Positions 42,663 through 52,226 of a stretch of 64,000 bases of DNA are shown in pieces. The notes under the pieces are model-generated. The model did not search any database. It had not been told where the DNA came from and saw only the letters and a program-made list of their open reading frames with translations. The stretch comes from DAXETY01 sp051155755 (GTDB taxonomy: Bacteria > Desulfobacterota > Desulfobacteria > Desulfobacterales > SG8-13). The stretch spans positions 1-64,000 of the forward strand of contig DAXETY010000042.1 in NCBI GenBank assembly GCA_051155755.1, in the 5' to 3' direction. The position numbers and the translations under genes were made by a program. The stretch's first letter is position 1. Each line of letters opens with the position of its first letter.

Positions 42663-43154
42663 TCAGGCTTCACCCATGGTGTGGTTCAATATAAACTCAT
42701 CCAGCTTGGTCACCTGTTGCGCGGAAAGCTCGCCGAAGGCCAGGTGCATCTGGCGGATCTGTAACGAACTCAGTGCATGTTCGCATTCGATTTCATAATC
42801 GGATACCGTGTGATAGGGCAAGTCATCCATCATCAGCCCGCTGCCGGCGAGTATGATTTTTAACACACTTTCGCTGTCGATGGTTTCCTCCGCGCCGATG
42901 TATCGAAAGGACAGGCCCACCAGGCTGATATCCCGTATCTGTCCCAGCCGATGATCGTGGTTGATGAGCGCGGCATAAGCGCCCTCCCGGACCCGATATC
43001 GTTTTTTTCTGCGGCGATCGTACTGGTTTCTGCGATCGTTGGAATGGGGCCGCATTTGCTTCCTGCGTTCGTTTTTACCGCGTCGATCTCCCACCGTCCT
43101 CGCCTCCGCAGGTCGAGTGAACATCGCGAACCGTTTTGCCGGCAATCCGGCCAT
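42663..43154 (-). CDS. PilZ-domain protein
   Basis: Up to 163 residues; the exact start is uncertain (later Mets at MFTRPAEA and MRPHSNDRR). A basic DRRNQYDRRRKKRYRVREGAYAAL segment carries the RxxxR-type element and is followed by IRDISLVGLSFRYIG, the D/NxSxxG strand of PilZ domains that bind cyclic di-GMP. A helical C-terminus (QIRQMHLAFGELSAQQVTKLDEFI) follows. Probably a cytosolic c-di-GMP effector. Confidence 0.78.
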   Translation of the reverse strand: MAGLPAKRFAMFTRPAEARTVGDRRGKNERRKQMRPHSNDRRNQYDRRRKKRYRVREGAYAALINHDHRLGQIRDISLVGLSFRYIGAEETIDSESVLKIILAGSGLMMDDLPYHTVSDYEIECEHALSSLQIRQMHLAFGELSAQQVTKLDEFILNHTMGEA

Positions 43155-43198
43155 ATTCGACAGAAATTATATAAACAAATCCGATGTGAAGTCAACAA

Positions 43199-43315
43199 CC
43201 ACCCGCTTCGCGGGTGGCTTAAATTTTCTTGCTGCGGCACTCGCCGCCGGCAAGAAAGGACCGAAGCACGGTTGTGCTTCGATGCTGAACTTGCACCGGG
43301 TGTGTAGCACCCGGT
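43199..43315. repeat. Cluster of four consecutive hairpins upstream of sat
   Basis: CCACCCGC/GCGGGTGG (43199-43217), TTTCTTGC/GCAAGAAA with inner GCGGC/GCCGC (43225-43257), GAAGCAC/GTGCTTC (43263-43280), ACCGGGTG/CACCCGGT (43295-43315). All are perfect or nearly so. The block lies between the divergent PilZ and sat genes. It could be a structured RNA, a REP cluster or the end of a decayed IS200/IS605-like element. Confidence 0.7.
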
Positions 43316-43442
43316 TTGGGCAAGAATCAAGGAGAATCGATCGGTGTCCTTTGTATTTTCCCAACAACCGGCAGGCGATTTTCCGCCCTGCTCAGAGCGG
43401 AAATGCGCCCGAATGCCGTTCCCCGCAGAGCCCCAAATTCGC

Positions 43443-43472
43443 TTGACAAACCGGCTTTGTTTAGACTAATCA
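43443..43472 (+). promoter_or_regulatory. Promoter of sat
   Basis: Perfect TTGACA, an 18-base spacer, TAATCA; transcription would start near 43479, about 70 bases before the ATG. Confidence 0.55.
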
Positions 43473-43549
43473 TACCATTTTTAATGGTCTGTGCAGGCAA
43501 TGGGTGGCACGACAACCCGAAAAAATACAATGAAAGGAGATCAGAGCAC

Positions 43550-44824
43550 ATGTCACAGTTAATCCCCCCCCATGGCGGAAAGGGCCTTACGAAGTGCCTG
43601 TTGGAAGGCAGCAAGCGTGAGGAGGAGCTGAAGAAGGCACAGGGTCTGAAAAAAGTCCCTGTTTCGCCCCGGGTCCTCGGCGACCTGATCATGATCGGCA
43701 TCGGCGGCTTCAGCCCCCTGACGGGCTTCATGACCAAGGCGGATTGGAAAGGCGTTTGTGAAAAATATCTGCTGGCCGACGGCACTTTTTGGCCGGTGCC
43801 GGTATGCCTGGACGTTTCCAAGGAGCTGGCCGGCTCGATCGGCGAGGGCGAGGAGATCACCCTGTTCGATCCCAAAACCGACCAGATCATGGCCACCATG
43901 AAGGTGACCGAGAAATACGAGATGTCCGAGGCCGACAAAAAATTCGAATGTGAAAAGGTCTACATGGGTGAAGGCACCCCCTCGGCGGACGAATTCTGGA
44001 AAATCGCCATGGAAGATCATCCCGGCGTCGCCATGGTCATGGATCAGCGGGAATTCAACCTGGCCGGCCCGGTCAAGGTGCTCAGTGAGGGGCAGTACCC
44101 CACCAAATATGCCGGCATCTATCACCGTCCGGAAGAATCCCGAAAAATTTTCGAGGAAAAAGGCTGGAAAGAGATTGCCGCGCTGCAGCTGCGCAACCCC
44201 ATGCACCGCTCCCACGAATACCTGTGCAAGATCGCCGTGGAAGTCTGCGACGGCGTTTACATTCACTCGCTGGTGGGCAACCTCAAGCCCGGTGACATCC
44301 CGGCCGATGTGCGCGTTAAATGCATCGACGCGCTGGTCAAAAACTATTTCGTGGCCGACAACGTGGTCCAAGGTGGCTACCCGCTCGACATGCGTTATGC
44401 CGGCCCCCGCGAAGGCCTGCTGCATGCCGTGTTCCGTCAGAACTACGGCTGCTCGCGCATGATCATCGGTCGTGACCATGCCGGGGTGGGCGATTTCTAC
44501 GGCATGTTCGAGGCCCAGACCATTTTCGACAAGATTCCGAAGCCCGAGGGCGAAGGCAAGGCCCTTCTCTGCGAACCGCTGAAGATCGACTGGACCTTCT
44601 ACTGCTACAAGTGCGACGGCATGGCTTCCCTGCGCACCTGCCCCCACGGCAAAGAAGACCGCGTGCTGCTGTCGGGCACCATGCTGCGTAAGCTGCTGTC
44701 CGAAGGCGGCCAGCTGCCGGATCACTTCGGCCGCGATGAAGTTGTCGCCATTCTGCGTGAGTACTACGAAGGCCTCACCGAGAAGGTGGCGATCAAGACC
44801 CACAAGGCGGCCACCGGCGAATAA
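43550..44824 (+). CDS. sat: Sulfate adenylyltransferase (ATP sulfurylase), dissimilatory
   Basis: 424 residues from the ATG at 43550 (AAAGGAG upstream). Catalytic motifs [13 protein letters not shown] (about residue 206, with the QxRNP and HxxH elements) and [12 protein letters not shown], plus [22 protein letters not shown] CxxC...C/H set ([21 protein letters not shown]) matches the zinc site of dissimilatory Sat. It makes APS from sulfate and ATP, the first step of sulfate respiration. It is monocistronic, convergent with the qmo genes. Confidence 0.97.
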   Translation: MSQLIPPHGGKGLTKCLLEGSKREEELKKAQGLKKVPVSPRVLGDLIMIGIGGFSPLTGFMTKADWKGVCEKYLLADGTFWPVPVCLDVSKELAGSIGEGEEITLFDPKTDQIMATMKVTEKYEMSEADKKFECEKVYMGEGTPSADEFWKIAMEDHPGVAMVMDQREFNLAGPVKVLSEGQYPTKYAGIYHRPEESRKIFEEKGWKEIAALQLRNPMHRSHEYLCKIAVEVCDGVYIHSLVGNLKPGDIPADVRVKCIDALVKNYFVADNVVQGGYPLDMRYAGPREGLLHAVFRQNYGCSRMIIGRDHAGVGDFYGMFEAQTIFDKIPKPEGEGKALLCEPLKIDWTFYCYKCDGMASLRTCPHGKEDRVLLSGTMLRKLLSEGGQLPDHFGRDEVVAILREYYEGLTEKVAIKTHKAATGE

Positions 44825-44850
44825 TTCACCGGCCCGTCTTCGAAAGGCAA

Positions 44851-44887
44851 AAAAAGGGAGTTCGGCATTGCAGCCGGCTCCCTTTTT
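44851..44887 (+). terminator. Intrinsic terminator of sat
   Basis: AAAAAGGGAG/CTCCCTTTTT with an inner CGGC/GCCG pair; the T-run is part of the stem end. Confidence 0.85.
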
Positions 44888-45016
44888 GGTTCCGAGACCC
44901 TCACTTCGCTAAGCGGCGATCCGAAGGGAAAGGTACTGTGCCGCCGGCAGGAATCGCGCCTGTGATGCTCCCTTGGCTCGCTTCACGGGTCTTTTCGAGG
45001 GCGATGGCACATCCAA

Positions 45017-45052
45017 CACAAAAAGGGAGGCGCCGAGGCGGCCTCCCTTTTG
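45017..45052 (-). terminator. Intrinsic terminator of qmoABC
   Basis: Minus strand: AAAGGGAGGC/GCCTCCCTTT stem running into a T-run (CCTCCCTTTTTGTG), 30 bases after the qmoC stop. Confidence 0.85.
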
Positions 45053-45081
45053 TTTCGAAAATGGATAACGCTCCATTCGAA

Positions 45082-46233
45082 CTACTGGCGGTTGGTGTAT
45101 TCCGCATACGCCATGGCCACCGTCCGGTATACCAGGTGGGCCAGCTTGGAAAACGGCAGATATGCAAACAACATGAACACGAACACCAGATGGACGAAAT
45201 AGGTCCAGTACGTCACGTACCGCCACTCGGCCAGCCGGGTGACTTGGGCGCCCATGCCGGTGACGCCCAGCGCGAACACCAGCCCCAGCAGGTACCAGTC
45301 GAAGTAGCTGCTGGTTTCCTGCTCTTTTTTGCGGCGTTGTTGGATCAGCATCCAGCCGCCGATGATCAACGCCACGCCGCCGGCATTGGCCAGCCACTTG
45401 ATCGGGTTGAGCTGAGAATAGGGCCCGTGGATCTGCAGGATGTACAGGGCCACGAAAAAGCAGCTGGTGACGATGAACAGGGCGATAAAGGAGAACAGCA
45501 CCAGCAGGTGGGCGGTGCTGCGGTCCTTGTTTTCACCGCATTCGTTGAACCGATCATGTTTCAAAATGGTCGGAATGACCCGCACCAGGGACTGAATAAA
45601 GCTGCCGGCGTTGAATTCCTTGTTTTCGGCTTTGCCGGTGGCGATGGCCGAAGCGTGCATATCGCCGATAAAGCGTTTTAGTCCCAGCGCGAAAACGGCC
45701 ACCGCCCAGATGGAAAGCGGCACAAAGATAATGTCCACCAGCCAGGTGGAAAAAAAGTCGGCATGCGCGATTTTACCGGTGGCCGGCGGTGTAAAGTTGA
45801 GCCAGTCGATCCCGGCGGCTTTCAGCAGCAGCCCCAATGCCACCATAATGACCGCGGGAAGCAGAAACAGTATCGGCAGCTTGGAAGGATCGGCCACCCA
45901 TTTGGCCAGGAATTTGGGCGTGGCGTACTCCTGGATGGCGTAGGCCCGAATGGCCGCCATGACATTGCCCGGTTTGGCACCCCGCGGGCACAGCGTGGTG
46001 CAGTCTCCGCAGTTGTGGCAAAGCCAGATGTCGTAATCGGGCACCAGCCGGTCTTTCAAGCCCCAGGATGCCGCAATCATCTCCTTGCGCGGAAACGGTT
46101 TGTTGTCGGGCGAGATCTTACAGGCCACCGAGCAGGTCGCGCACTGGTAGCATTTTTTCAGGTCCCCGCCGCCGAGTTTGCCCACCTCCTTGATGAAACT
46201 GAGATCCGGCTCCAGCGTTGTTGTCTCTGCCAT
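45082..46233 (-). CDS. qmoC: Quinone-interacting membrane-bound oxidoreductase subunit C
   Basis: 383 residues. N-terminal HdrC-like ferredoxin domain with two [4Fe-4S] sets (CYQCATCSVACKISP and CHNCGDCTTLCPRGAKPG). Then about six membrane helices of a haem b / NarI-like domain (from ILFLLPAVIMVALGLLLK through LLVLFSFIALFIVTSCFF). It links the menaquinone pool to the QmoAB flavoproteins and so to AprAB. Last gene of the qmo set. Confidence 0.95.
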   Translation of the reverse strand: MAETTTLEPDLSFIKEVGKLGGGDLKKCYQCATCSVACKISPDNKPFPRKEMIAASWGLKDRLVPDYDIWLCHNCGDCTTLCPRGAKPGNVMAAIRAYAIQEYATPKFLAKWVADPSKLPILFLLPAVIMVALGLLLKAAGIDWLNFTPPATGKIAHADFFSTWLVDIIFVPLSIWAVAVFALGLKRFIGDMHASAIATGKAENKEFNAGSFIQSLVRVIPTILKHDRFNECGENKDRSTAHLLVLFSFIALFIVTSCFFVALYILQIHGPYSQLNPIKWLANAGGVALIIGGWMLIQQRRKKEQETSSYFDWYLLGLVFALGVTGMGAQVTRLAEWRYVTYWTYFVHLVFVFMLFAYLPFSKLAHLVYRTVAMAYAEYTNRQ

Positions 46234-46293
46234 ATCATACCTCCTGCGATACCGGATCGTCCGCAGATGCAGACGATCCGGTCCTTGAATATG

Positions 46294-48630
46294 TTAGAAG
46301 CCCTTAAACGGGTTGGGTCCGAGCGCCTCGATGGATTCCACGAAATCGTTGATGACCTGTGGAATCTTGTCGTATTCGTCGATGGCCAGGGTGAACTGGG
46401 CCACGCGTTCATTCTCCAGGGCCAGGCTGGCCAGCGCATCGCCGATTTTTTTGATCCGGATGTCGGCCAGCTCACTGCCCTTGATGAAGTGGCACTGATA
46501 ATCATCGCCGTGCTTGCAGCCCAGCAGGAAGACCCCGTCCATACCCTGGGACAGCGCATCCTTGATCCAGATCACGTTCATGGACCCCAGGCAGCGAATC
46601 GGAATGATACGCACGTCGGCTGAATAGGAAAGGCGATTCAAGCCGGCGATGTCCAGCGCCGGATAGGCATCGTTTTCACAGACCAGGCCCAGAATCCGGA
46701 AGGGCGGCTCTTCGTAGTCGTCCTCGGAGGGCACTCCGATGGCCTTGACCATGGAGCCGATACTGTCGATGTTGTAATCGGCAAAACCGATAATGCGCTC
46801 CGGGCAGGCGCCCATACAGGTTCCGCAGCGGCGGCATCGGGCAGGATTCGGCTTCGGGGTGCCCTTGGCGTCGTCGTCGATGGCTCCGAACGGGCACTCT
46901 TCGGTGCAGCGTTTGCACTGGGTGCAGCGTTGAAAGAAGAAGTCCGGAAAGGTCAGGTCCCCGGAACGCGGATGCACGGCCACCCCGCGGTTGACAGACT
47001 CGATGCACTGGATGGCCTTCAGGGCCGCACCGGCGGCGTCGTCGATGCTGTCTTCCACGGTCAGGGCCCGGCGCACACCACCGGCGGCGTAGATGCCGGT
47101 TCGCTGGGTTTCGTAGGGAAAACAGATGTAGTTGGAATCGACATAGCCGTCGAACAGGTCGATGTCACGGAAACCCGGCCCCTGGCGATAGGCCATGTTC
47201 ACCACCGGATCATCCTTGGTGGCCGGCACCATGCCGGCGGCCAGCACCACCATGTCGGCGTTGACCCTCAGCGTTTCTCCGAGCAGGGTATTTTCGGCTT
47301 CCACGGCCAAACCGTTTCCGTTGCCGGAAACACGCAGCACGCTGCCCTTGGTCATGAAGACGCCCTCGTCCTGCTGAACCGCCTTGTAGAACAGCTCGCT
47401 CAGCCCCGGAGTGCGCATGTGCTGATAGAAAATATAGGCCTTACCGTCTTCGGGATAGTCTTCCCGCACGTACTTGGCCTGTTTGAGGGCCACCAGGCTG
47501 GTCACGCCGCCGGCGTATTCGAAGTCCTGGTCTTCTTCTTTTCCCGGACTCTGGACGAATACCACCGACTTGGCTTCCCGGCCGTCGGAGGGGCACGTAA
47601 TTTTGCCATTCTTGGCAATGACTTCGAACTCGGCATTGGTTACCACGTCGGGCAGATCGACCCCAAGGTGCGCATATCGCTCCCCTTCGAGTTTGGCCGG
47701 TCGCCATCCGGCCGCCAGGATCACGGCACCGTATTTTTCGCCGTTGGGATCGAGGGTCAGAATGTCCCGCCGGCCCTCGTTGTACTCCATAAATTTTTGG
47801 TGCAGGGCTTCGGCGTCGAGTTCCTTGCCGTTTTCGTCAACCTTCATCTCTTCGGGCAGCGGATAGGGCACGTCGAACTCGATTTTCTCACCGGGTTTTT
47901 TCAACGTCACCGTAAAATTGCCCGGCTCTCCCGCCAGACGCGCCACCATCGTTTCGGTTTTCACAGTGATGCGCGGGTGGTCCTGGACGGCCTTGATTTT
48001 TTCCTGGATCACCGGCGGGCTCAACTCCAGGTAGGGCGTGCCCAGGGGCAGCTGTTTGCGCCATTGACGGGCATGCCCGCCAAGCTCGGCTTCTTTTTCC
48101 ACCACGGTGACATCATAGCCGGCTTTGGCGGCATCCAGCGCGGCGCTCAGACCGGTGATCCCGCCGCCGATGACCAGGATGCGACGATTGAAATTCTCCA
48201 CCTGATAAGGCTCGGGCAATTTGCATTTTTCAACCCGCGCCATGCCCATCTTAAGGTAATCTTCGGCCAGCATCTGGACCCGGTCGAAATGGACCCCGTC
48301 GTCTTTCTGATCTTCGGCCAGGGCCGGAAACTCGGAGCGGGGATGGGACCAGACGACCTGTTCGCGCAGGTTGACCCGGTCGACGATACAGCCCGGAAAC
48401 CGGAACACTTCCCACATGACGCGGCGCGAGCAGGCCGCAAGCACCATCGAGTTGATGCCTTTCTCCTCGATGTCTTTTTGAATCAAGGCCACGCCTTCCT
48501 TGCCGCAAAACATCGGATGCGTCTGCACCGGATGACCTTCTTCCTCGGCAACCCCTTGGAGGGCTTCGATGTCGAGGGCGTCTCCGATGCCGCAGCCTGT
48601 GCAGATATACACACCATATTTTTTATCCAT
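46294..48630 (-). CDS. qmoB: Quinone-interacting membrane-bound oxidoreductase subunit B
   Basis: 778 residues. HdrA-like flavoprotein: FAD motif VIGGGITGLSAALDAAKAGYDVTVVEKE near residue 152. Two [4Fe-4S] sets (CTQCKRCTEECPFG and CRRCGTCMGACPERI near 565-620) precede a C-terminal MvhD-like iron-sulfur domain (IRCLGSMNVIWIKDALSQGMDGVFLLGCKHGDD). It starts behind AGGAGGGA and follows qmoA by 16 bases. Passes electrons between QmoC and AprBA, possibly with electron confurcation. Confidence 0.95.
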   Translation of the reverse strand: MDKKYGVYICTGCGIGDALDIEALQGVAEEEGHPVQTHPMFCGKEGVALIQKDIEEKGINSMVLAACSRRVMWEVFRFPGCIVDRVNLREQVVWSHPRSEFPALAEDQKDDGVHFDRVQMLAEDYLKMGMARVEKCKLPEPYQVENFNRRILVIGGGITGLSAALDAAKAGYDVTVVEKEAELGGHARQWRKQLPLGTPYLELSPPVIQEKIKAVQDHPRITVKTETMVARLAGEPGNFTVTLKKPGEKIEFDVPYPLPEEMKVDENGKELDAEALHQKFMEYNEGRRDILTLDPNGEKYGAVILAAGWRPAKLEGERYAHLGVDLPDVVTNAEFEVIAKNGKITCPSDGREAKSVVFVQSPGKEEDQDFEYAGGVTSLVALKQAKYVREDYPEDGKAYIFYQHMRTPGLSELFYKAVQQDEGVFMTKGSVLRVSGNGNGLAVEAENTLLGETLRVNADMVVLAAGMVPATKDDPVVNMAYRQGPGFRDIDLFDGYVDSNYICFPYETQRTGIYAAGGVRRALTVEDSIDDAAGAALKAIQCIESVNRGVAVHPRSGDLTFPDFFFQRCTQCKRCTEECPFGAIDDDAKGTPKPNPARCRRCGTCMGACPERIIGFADYNIDSIGSMVKAIGVPSEDDYEEPPFRILGLVCENDAYPALDIAGLNRLSYSADVRIIPIRCLGSMNVIWIKDALSQGMDGVFLLGCKHGDDYQCHFIKGSELADIRIKKIGDALASLALENERVAQFTLAIDEYDKIPQVINDFVESIEALGPNPFKGF

Positions 48631-48646
48631 GGATCATCCCTCCTAG

Positions 48647-49924
48647 CTACTTTCTTACCAGGGTTTGAATCGCCTTCAAGGCCATGCCGGTTGCATTCTG
48701 GTTGGATGTGACCACATCCAGGGGCTTGTTGGCACACCCGGCGGCAAACATGCCGCCCTTGGCAATATCGTTGACGATGAATCCGTCCTCGGTGTATTTC
48801 AAGTCCGCCGGCAGTTTGACGTTGGCCGTGGTCGGCTGCATGCCGGTGGCCAGCACCGCCATGGCGACCGTCTGATGAATCTTTTCCCCGGTCACGGCGT
48901 TTTCGGCCACCACGGTGACATTGCCGTCACCGGCATCGTTGACCTCGGCCACCTTGCCTTTGATGAACACCACCTTTTCATCTTCTTTGATCTTCTGGTA
49001 AAACCGTTCGTAGCGCAGTCCCGGCGTGCGCATATCGATGTAAAAAACGTAAATGACGGCGTCCGGGTACTGTTCGCGCACATAGGTCGCCTGCTTGAGT
49101 GAAGCCATGCAGCAGATGTACGAGCAATACGGCAGGTGGTTTTCGTCCCGGGAGCCGGCGCACTGTACGAAGGCCACGCTCTCCGGCGCCTTCTGGTCGG
49201 ACGGTCGCAGGATCGTTCCCTTGGTGGGACCGTTGGGCGACGCCATGCGCTCCATCATCATATTGGTGATAATGTTCGGATACTTGCCGAAGGCCAAATT
49301 GTCGAGCTTGTTGGCGTCGTAAGGTTCCCAGCCGGTGGCCCAGACCATCGCGCCGACCTGAAACTGAACCGTTTTTTCCTCCATTTCGAAATCGACGGCG
49401 TCGTACTGGCAGGCCGCCTTGACCCGCTCGGCATCCGCCGGGTCGGCTTTCACGGCCGGATCGATGACAAAACGCGGTGGGAAGGCCATCTCGAAGGGCA
49501 GGTAAGCGCCTTTGATGGTCTTCATGCCGAAGTCGAACCGGCTTTCGATTTCGGTCTGGCAAACCTCGTTGCAGGCATTGCAGGCGGTGCAGTTTTCATT
49601 GACATAGCGCGGAAAGCGCTTCACCGACACCGTGTAATTGCCCGGTCCGCCTTCGACCGCTTCCACTTCGCTCAGGGTGAGCACCTTGATGAGCGGATTG
49701 TCTTTGATGCGGCGAAAATTGATTTCCAGCCCGCAGGAAGGCGGGCAAAGCTTGGGGAAATACTGGTTGAGCTGGGCGACGCGCCCGCCCAGATACGGGT
49801 TTTTCTCCACGAGAAAGACCTCGTAGCCGACCTCGGCGGCCTCCAGGGCCGCGGTCAACCCGCTGATCCCGCCGCCGACCACCATGATGCTTCCGTTAGC
49901 CGGAGCTGCAGTGTTCTCTGTCAT
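48647..49924 (-). CDS. qmoA: Quinone-interacting membrane-bound oxidoreductase subunit A
   Basis: 425 residues from the ATG at 49924 (GGAGGAC upstream); the frame extends to 50053 but that part covers intergenic heptamer repeats. HdrA-type FAD motif IMVVGGGISGLTAALEAAEVGY, NPYLGGRVAQLNQYFPKLCPPSCGLEI and the cluster cysteines NCTACNACNEVC. It ends with the FAD-domain signature FAAGCANKPLDVVTSNQNATG. Flavoprotein of the Qmo complex. Confidence 0.95.
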   Translation of the reverse strand: MTENTAAPANGSIMVVGGGISGLTAALEAAEVGYEVFLVEKNPYLGGRVAQLNQYFPKLCPPSCGLEINFRRIKDNPLIKVLTLSEVEAVEGGPGNYTVSVKRFPRYVNENCTACNACNEVCQTEIESRFDFGMKTIKGAYLPFEMAFPPRFVIDPAVKADPADAERVKAACQYDAVDFEMEEKTVQFQVGAMVWATGWEPYDANKLDNLAFGKYPNIITNMMMERMASPNGPTKGTILRPSDQKAPESVAFVQCAGSRDENHLPYCSYICCMASLKQATYVREQYPDAVIYVFYIDMRTPGLRYERFYQKIKEDEKVVFIKGKVAEVNDAGDGNVTVVAENAVTGEKIHQTVAMAVLATGMQPTTANVKLPADLKYTEDGFIVNDIAKGGMFAAGCANKPLDVVTSNQNATGMALKAIQTLVRK

Positions 49925-50002
49925 GCTGTCCTCCGTGAAATCGTTTGAGTCGCTTCGATCACGATGATCGGAGCCGTGCGATCTTCGGGCGATATCCCTG
50001 GA

Positions 50003-50029
50003 TTCGAAACTCGAAACTCGAAACTCGAT
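50003..50029. repeat. Heptamer tandem repeat (unit TCGAAAC)
   Basis: Three and a half 7-base units (TCGAAAC) between aprA and qmoA, followed by a degenerate TTCCAGT-type series to about 50060. Confidence 0.7.
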
Positions 50030-50110
50030 ACCGCTCCAGTTTCCAGTTCCCAATTCCGAAGCATACAGACATCGCCCAAAGAATTCGCCGAAAAAATCAG
50101 AGCCTGTTTA

Positions 50111-50151
50111 CGAAAAACCTCCAGGTGCCAAAAGACACCTGGAGGCTTTTA
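50111..50151 (-). terminator. Intrinsic terminator between aprBA and qmoABC
   Basis: CCTCCAGGTG/CACCTGGAGG with an 8-base loop, followed on the minus strand by TTTTTCG and on the plus strand by CTTTTAT. It lies 30 bases after the aprA stop. Confidence 0.85.
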
Positions 50152-50181
50152 TGCTGCAGTTACATCACAGGGGTCTCCCGA

Positions 50182-52161
50182 TTAATTCGGGATGATCTGG
50201 ATGTAGTCTTTCTTGAAGATATCCCATTTCTGCGCTTTGGGATCGAACTTGGAGTTGACGAAGCAGAACCAGTTCGCATCGTCCTGGCCCGGGTGGTCGG
50301 ACTGGTAATAGAATCCGGGATAGCGGGTTTCCTTGCGGAACTGGATGTGGCGCAGGTGGGACTCCACCGTCCAGATGCGGTGCAGTATCTCCCAGGCCCG
50401 CATCAGTTCGTGCAGGTCGCCGGCCGCCAGCTTTTCGCAGTCTTCGCGCATCGTCTCCAGCATCTCCATCACGATTTCCAGGTTCTTGCTGGTGGTCTGG
50501 TAGAAGGTGGCCGTCCCGGCGCCGTACTCGTGAGTGGCCTTCATCAACCGGTACATCATGCCGTTGGGCTTGAGGTAGCTCGGGTTGATGTCTGCCGACG
50601 TGGTGTATTTCACGCTATCGAGATAGGTTCGCACCGGCTTGTACACCATGTCGACGACATCCTGAGCGCTCATCGGCAGCTCGGGGGTAAAGTCGGCATG
50701 ATCGGCCGCGTAGCGCACCATCTGCTTGGCGCAGATGCGGCCTTCGGCGTGGGAGCCGGAGGAGAACTTGTGCCCGGAGCAGCCCACCCCGTCGCCGGCG
50801 GTGAACAGGCCGTTGACCGTGGTCATGCGGTTGTAGACCTTGCCGTTGTCGGCCTTGATCTTGTAAGCATCCGGCACCCAGTCAAAATCCGGACCGGAGA
50901 CCCAGAAACCGCAGCAGCCCGAGTGCGATCCGAGCAGGTAGGGCTCGGTGGGCATAACTTCGGAGTTCTTCTTTTCCGGCTCGGTGTTGGTGGCGCACCA
51001 CAGGTTGGCCTGACCGCAGGTCATGTCAAGGAAGTCTTCCCAGGCTTCGGACTCGAGGTGCTTGAGCTCTTTTTTATCCATAGTCTTGCCGAGCTCGGCC
51101 AGCGCGGTGACGGTGTCCATGATGATCGGGCCGCGGCCTTCCTTCATTTCGAAGAGCATCAGGTGGTTCCGCAGGCAGGTCGGGGTAATGGCGGCCGTGC
51201 CGTACGGAGCGTATTTCTCGAGCTCTTTCTTGGCTGCTTCGCTGCCGGCAAAAGATTCACCCAACCCATTGAGGGTTTTGGCCTTGAACAGCAGGAACCA
51301 GGCACCCACCGGGCCGTAGCCATCTTTAAAGCGCGCTGGGGTGAAGCGGTTTTCCATCATCGACAGCTCGGCGCCGACCCGCATGCCCAGGTAGTAAGTG
51401 GAACCCGAGTTCCAGACCGGGTACCAGGCACGGCCCTTGCCTTCGCCCACCGAACGCGGCTGGTAGATGTTCACCGCACCGCCGCAGGCGATCAGAGCGG
51501 TCTTGCATTTGATGATGTAGACTTTGTTTTCGCGAACCGAAAATCCGCAGGCACCGGCGATCTGGTTTTCCTTGTTCTTGTCCAGGGCCAGCTCGACGAT
51601 GAACACCCGCTCCAGGATGTCGTCTTCACCGATGGCTTTCTTGGCGGCTTCGGCAACAATGCGCTTGTAGGATTCACCGTTGATCATGATCTGCCACTTG
51701 CCGGTGCGCACCGGCTGGGCGCCGGACTTCAGGGTCCCCATTTTCTGACCCTTCTTGCCGTCCAGGTTCTTGCCCTCTTCGTTCTTTTTCCAGATCGGCA
51801 GGCCCCACTCCTCGAACAGGTGTACGGAGTCGTCCACGTGGCAGCCCAGGTCGAAAATCAGGTCTTCACGGACGATGCCCATCAGGTCGTTGCGGACCAT
51901 GCGAACGTAATCATCCGGGCTGTTTTCGCCGATATAGGTGTTGATGGCCGAAAGCCCCTGAGCCACAGCACCGCTGCGCTCCAAAGCGGCCTTGTCCACC
52001 AGCAGGACCGACTGGCCCTCTTTCATCCATTTTTTGACTTCGAAGGCGGTGCCGCAGGCGGCCATACCACCGCCGACGATCAGGATGTCCACTTCCTTTT
52101 CCACAACTTCCGGGTCCCGAACGGCTTTCAGTTCACCCTTGGGTTTATTGGGTAATGCCAT
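50182..52161 (-). CDS. aprA: Adenylylsulfate reductase alpha subunit
   Basis: 659 residues, full length. Fumarate-reductase-type flavoprotein: VDILIVGGGMAACGTAFEVKKWM near residue 26, AALERSGAVAQGLSAINTYIG, FTAGDGVGCSGHKFSSGSHAEGRICAKQMV and the family C-terminus PGFYYQSDHPGQDDANWFCFVNSKFD. It reduces APS to sulfite and AMP at its FAD in the cytoplasm. It is co-transcribed with aprB, 65 bases upstream. Confidence 0.97.
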   Translation of the reverse strand: MALPNKPKGELKAVRDPEVVEKEVDILIVGGGMAACGTAFEVKKWMKEGQSVLLVDKAALERSGAVAQGLSAINTYIGENSPDDYVRMVRNDLMGIVREDLIFDLGCHVDDSVHLFEEWGLPIWKKNEEGKNLDGKKGQKMGTLKSGAQPVRTGKWQIMINGESYKRIVAEAAKKAIGEDDILERVFIVELALDKNKENQIAGACGFSVRENKVYIIKCKTALIACGGAVNIYQPRSVGEGKGRAWYPVWNSGSTYYLGMRVGAELSMMENRFTPARFKDGYGPVGAWFLLFKAKTLNGLGESFAGSEAAKKELEKYAPYGTAAITPTCLRNHLMLFEMKEGRGPIIMDTVTALAELGKTMDKKELKHLESEAWEDFLDMTCGQANLWCATNTEPEKKNSEVMPTEPYLLGSHSGCCGFWVSGPDFDWVPDAYKIKADNGKVYNRMTTVNGLFTAGDGVGCSGHKFSSGSHAEGRICAKQMVRYAADHADFTPELPMSAQDVVDMVYKPVRTYLDSVKYTTSADINPSYLKPNGMMYRLMKATHEYGAGTATFYQTTSKNLEIVMEMLETMREDCEKLAAGDLHELMRAWEILHRIWTVESHLRHIQFRKETRYPGFYYQSDHPGQDDANWFCFVNSKFDPKAQKWDIFKKDYIQIIPN

Positions 52162-52226
52162 ATTCCATCCTCCTTGATATCATGATTGGTTCAAATCCAA
52201 TTTCCGTGTGACTGTTCCCGAAACGA

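Noticed and set aside
49945..52155. 736-codon open frame on the plus strand
   Set aside because: Antisense to aprA and part of qmoA, both unmistakable; a coding-bias shadow.
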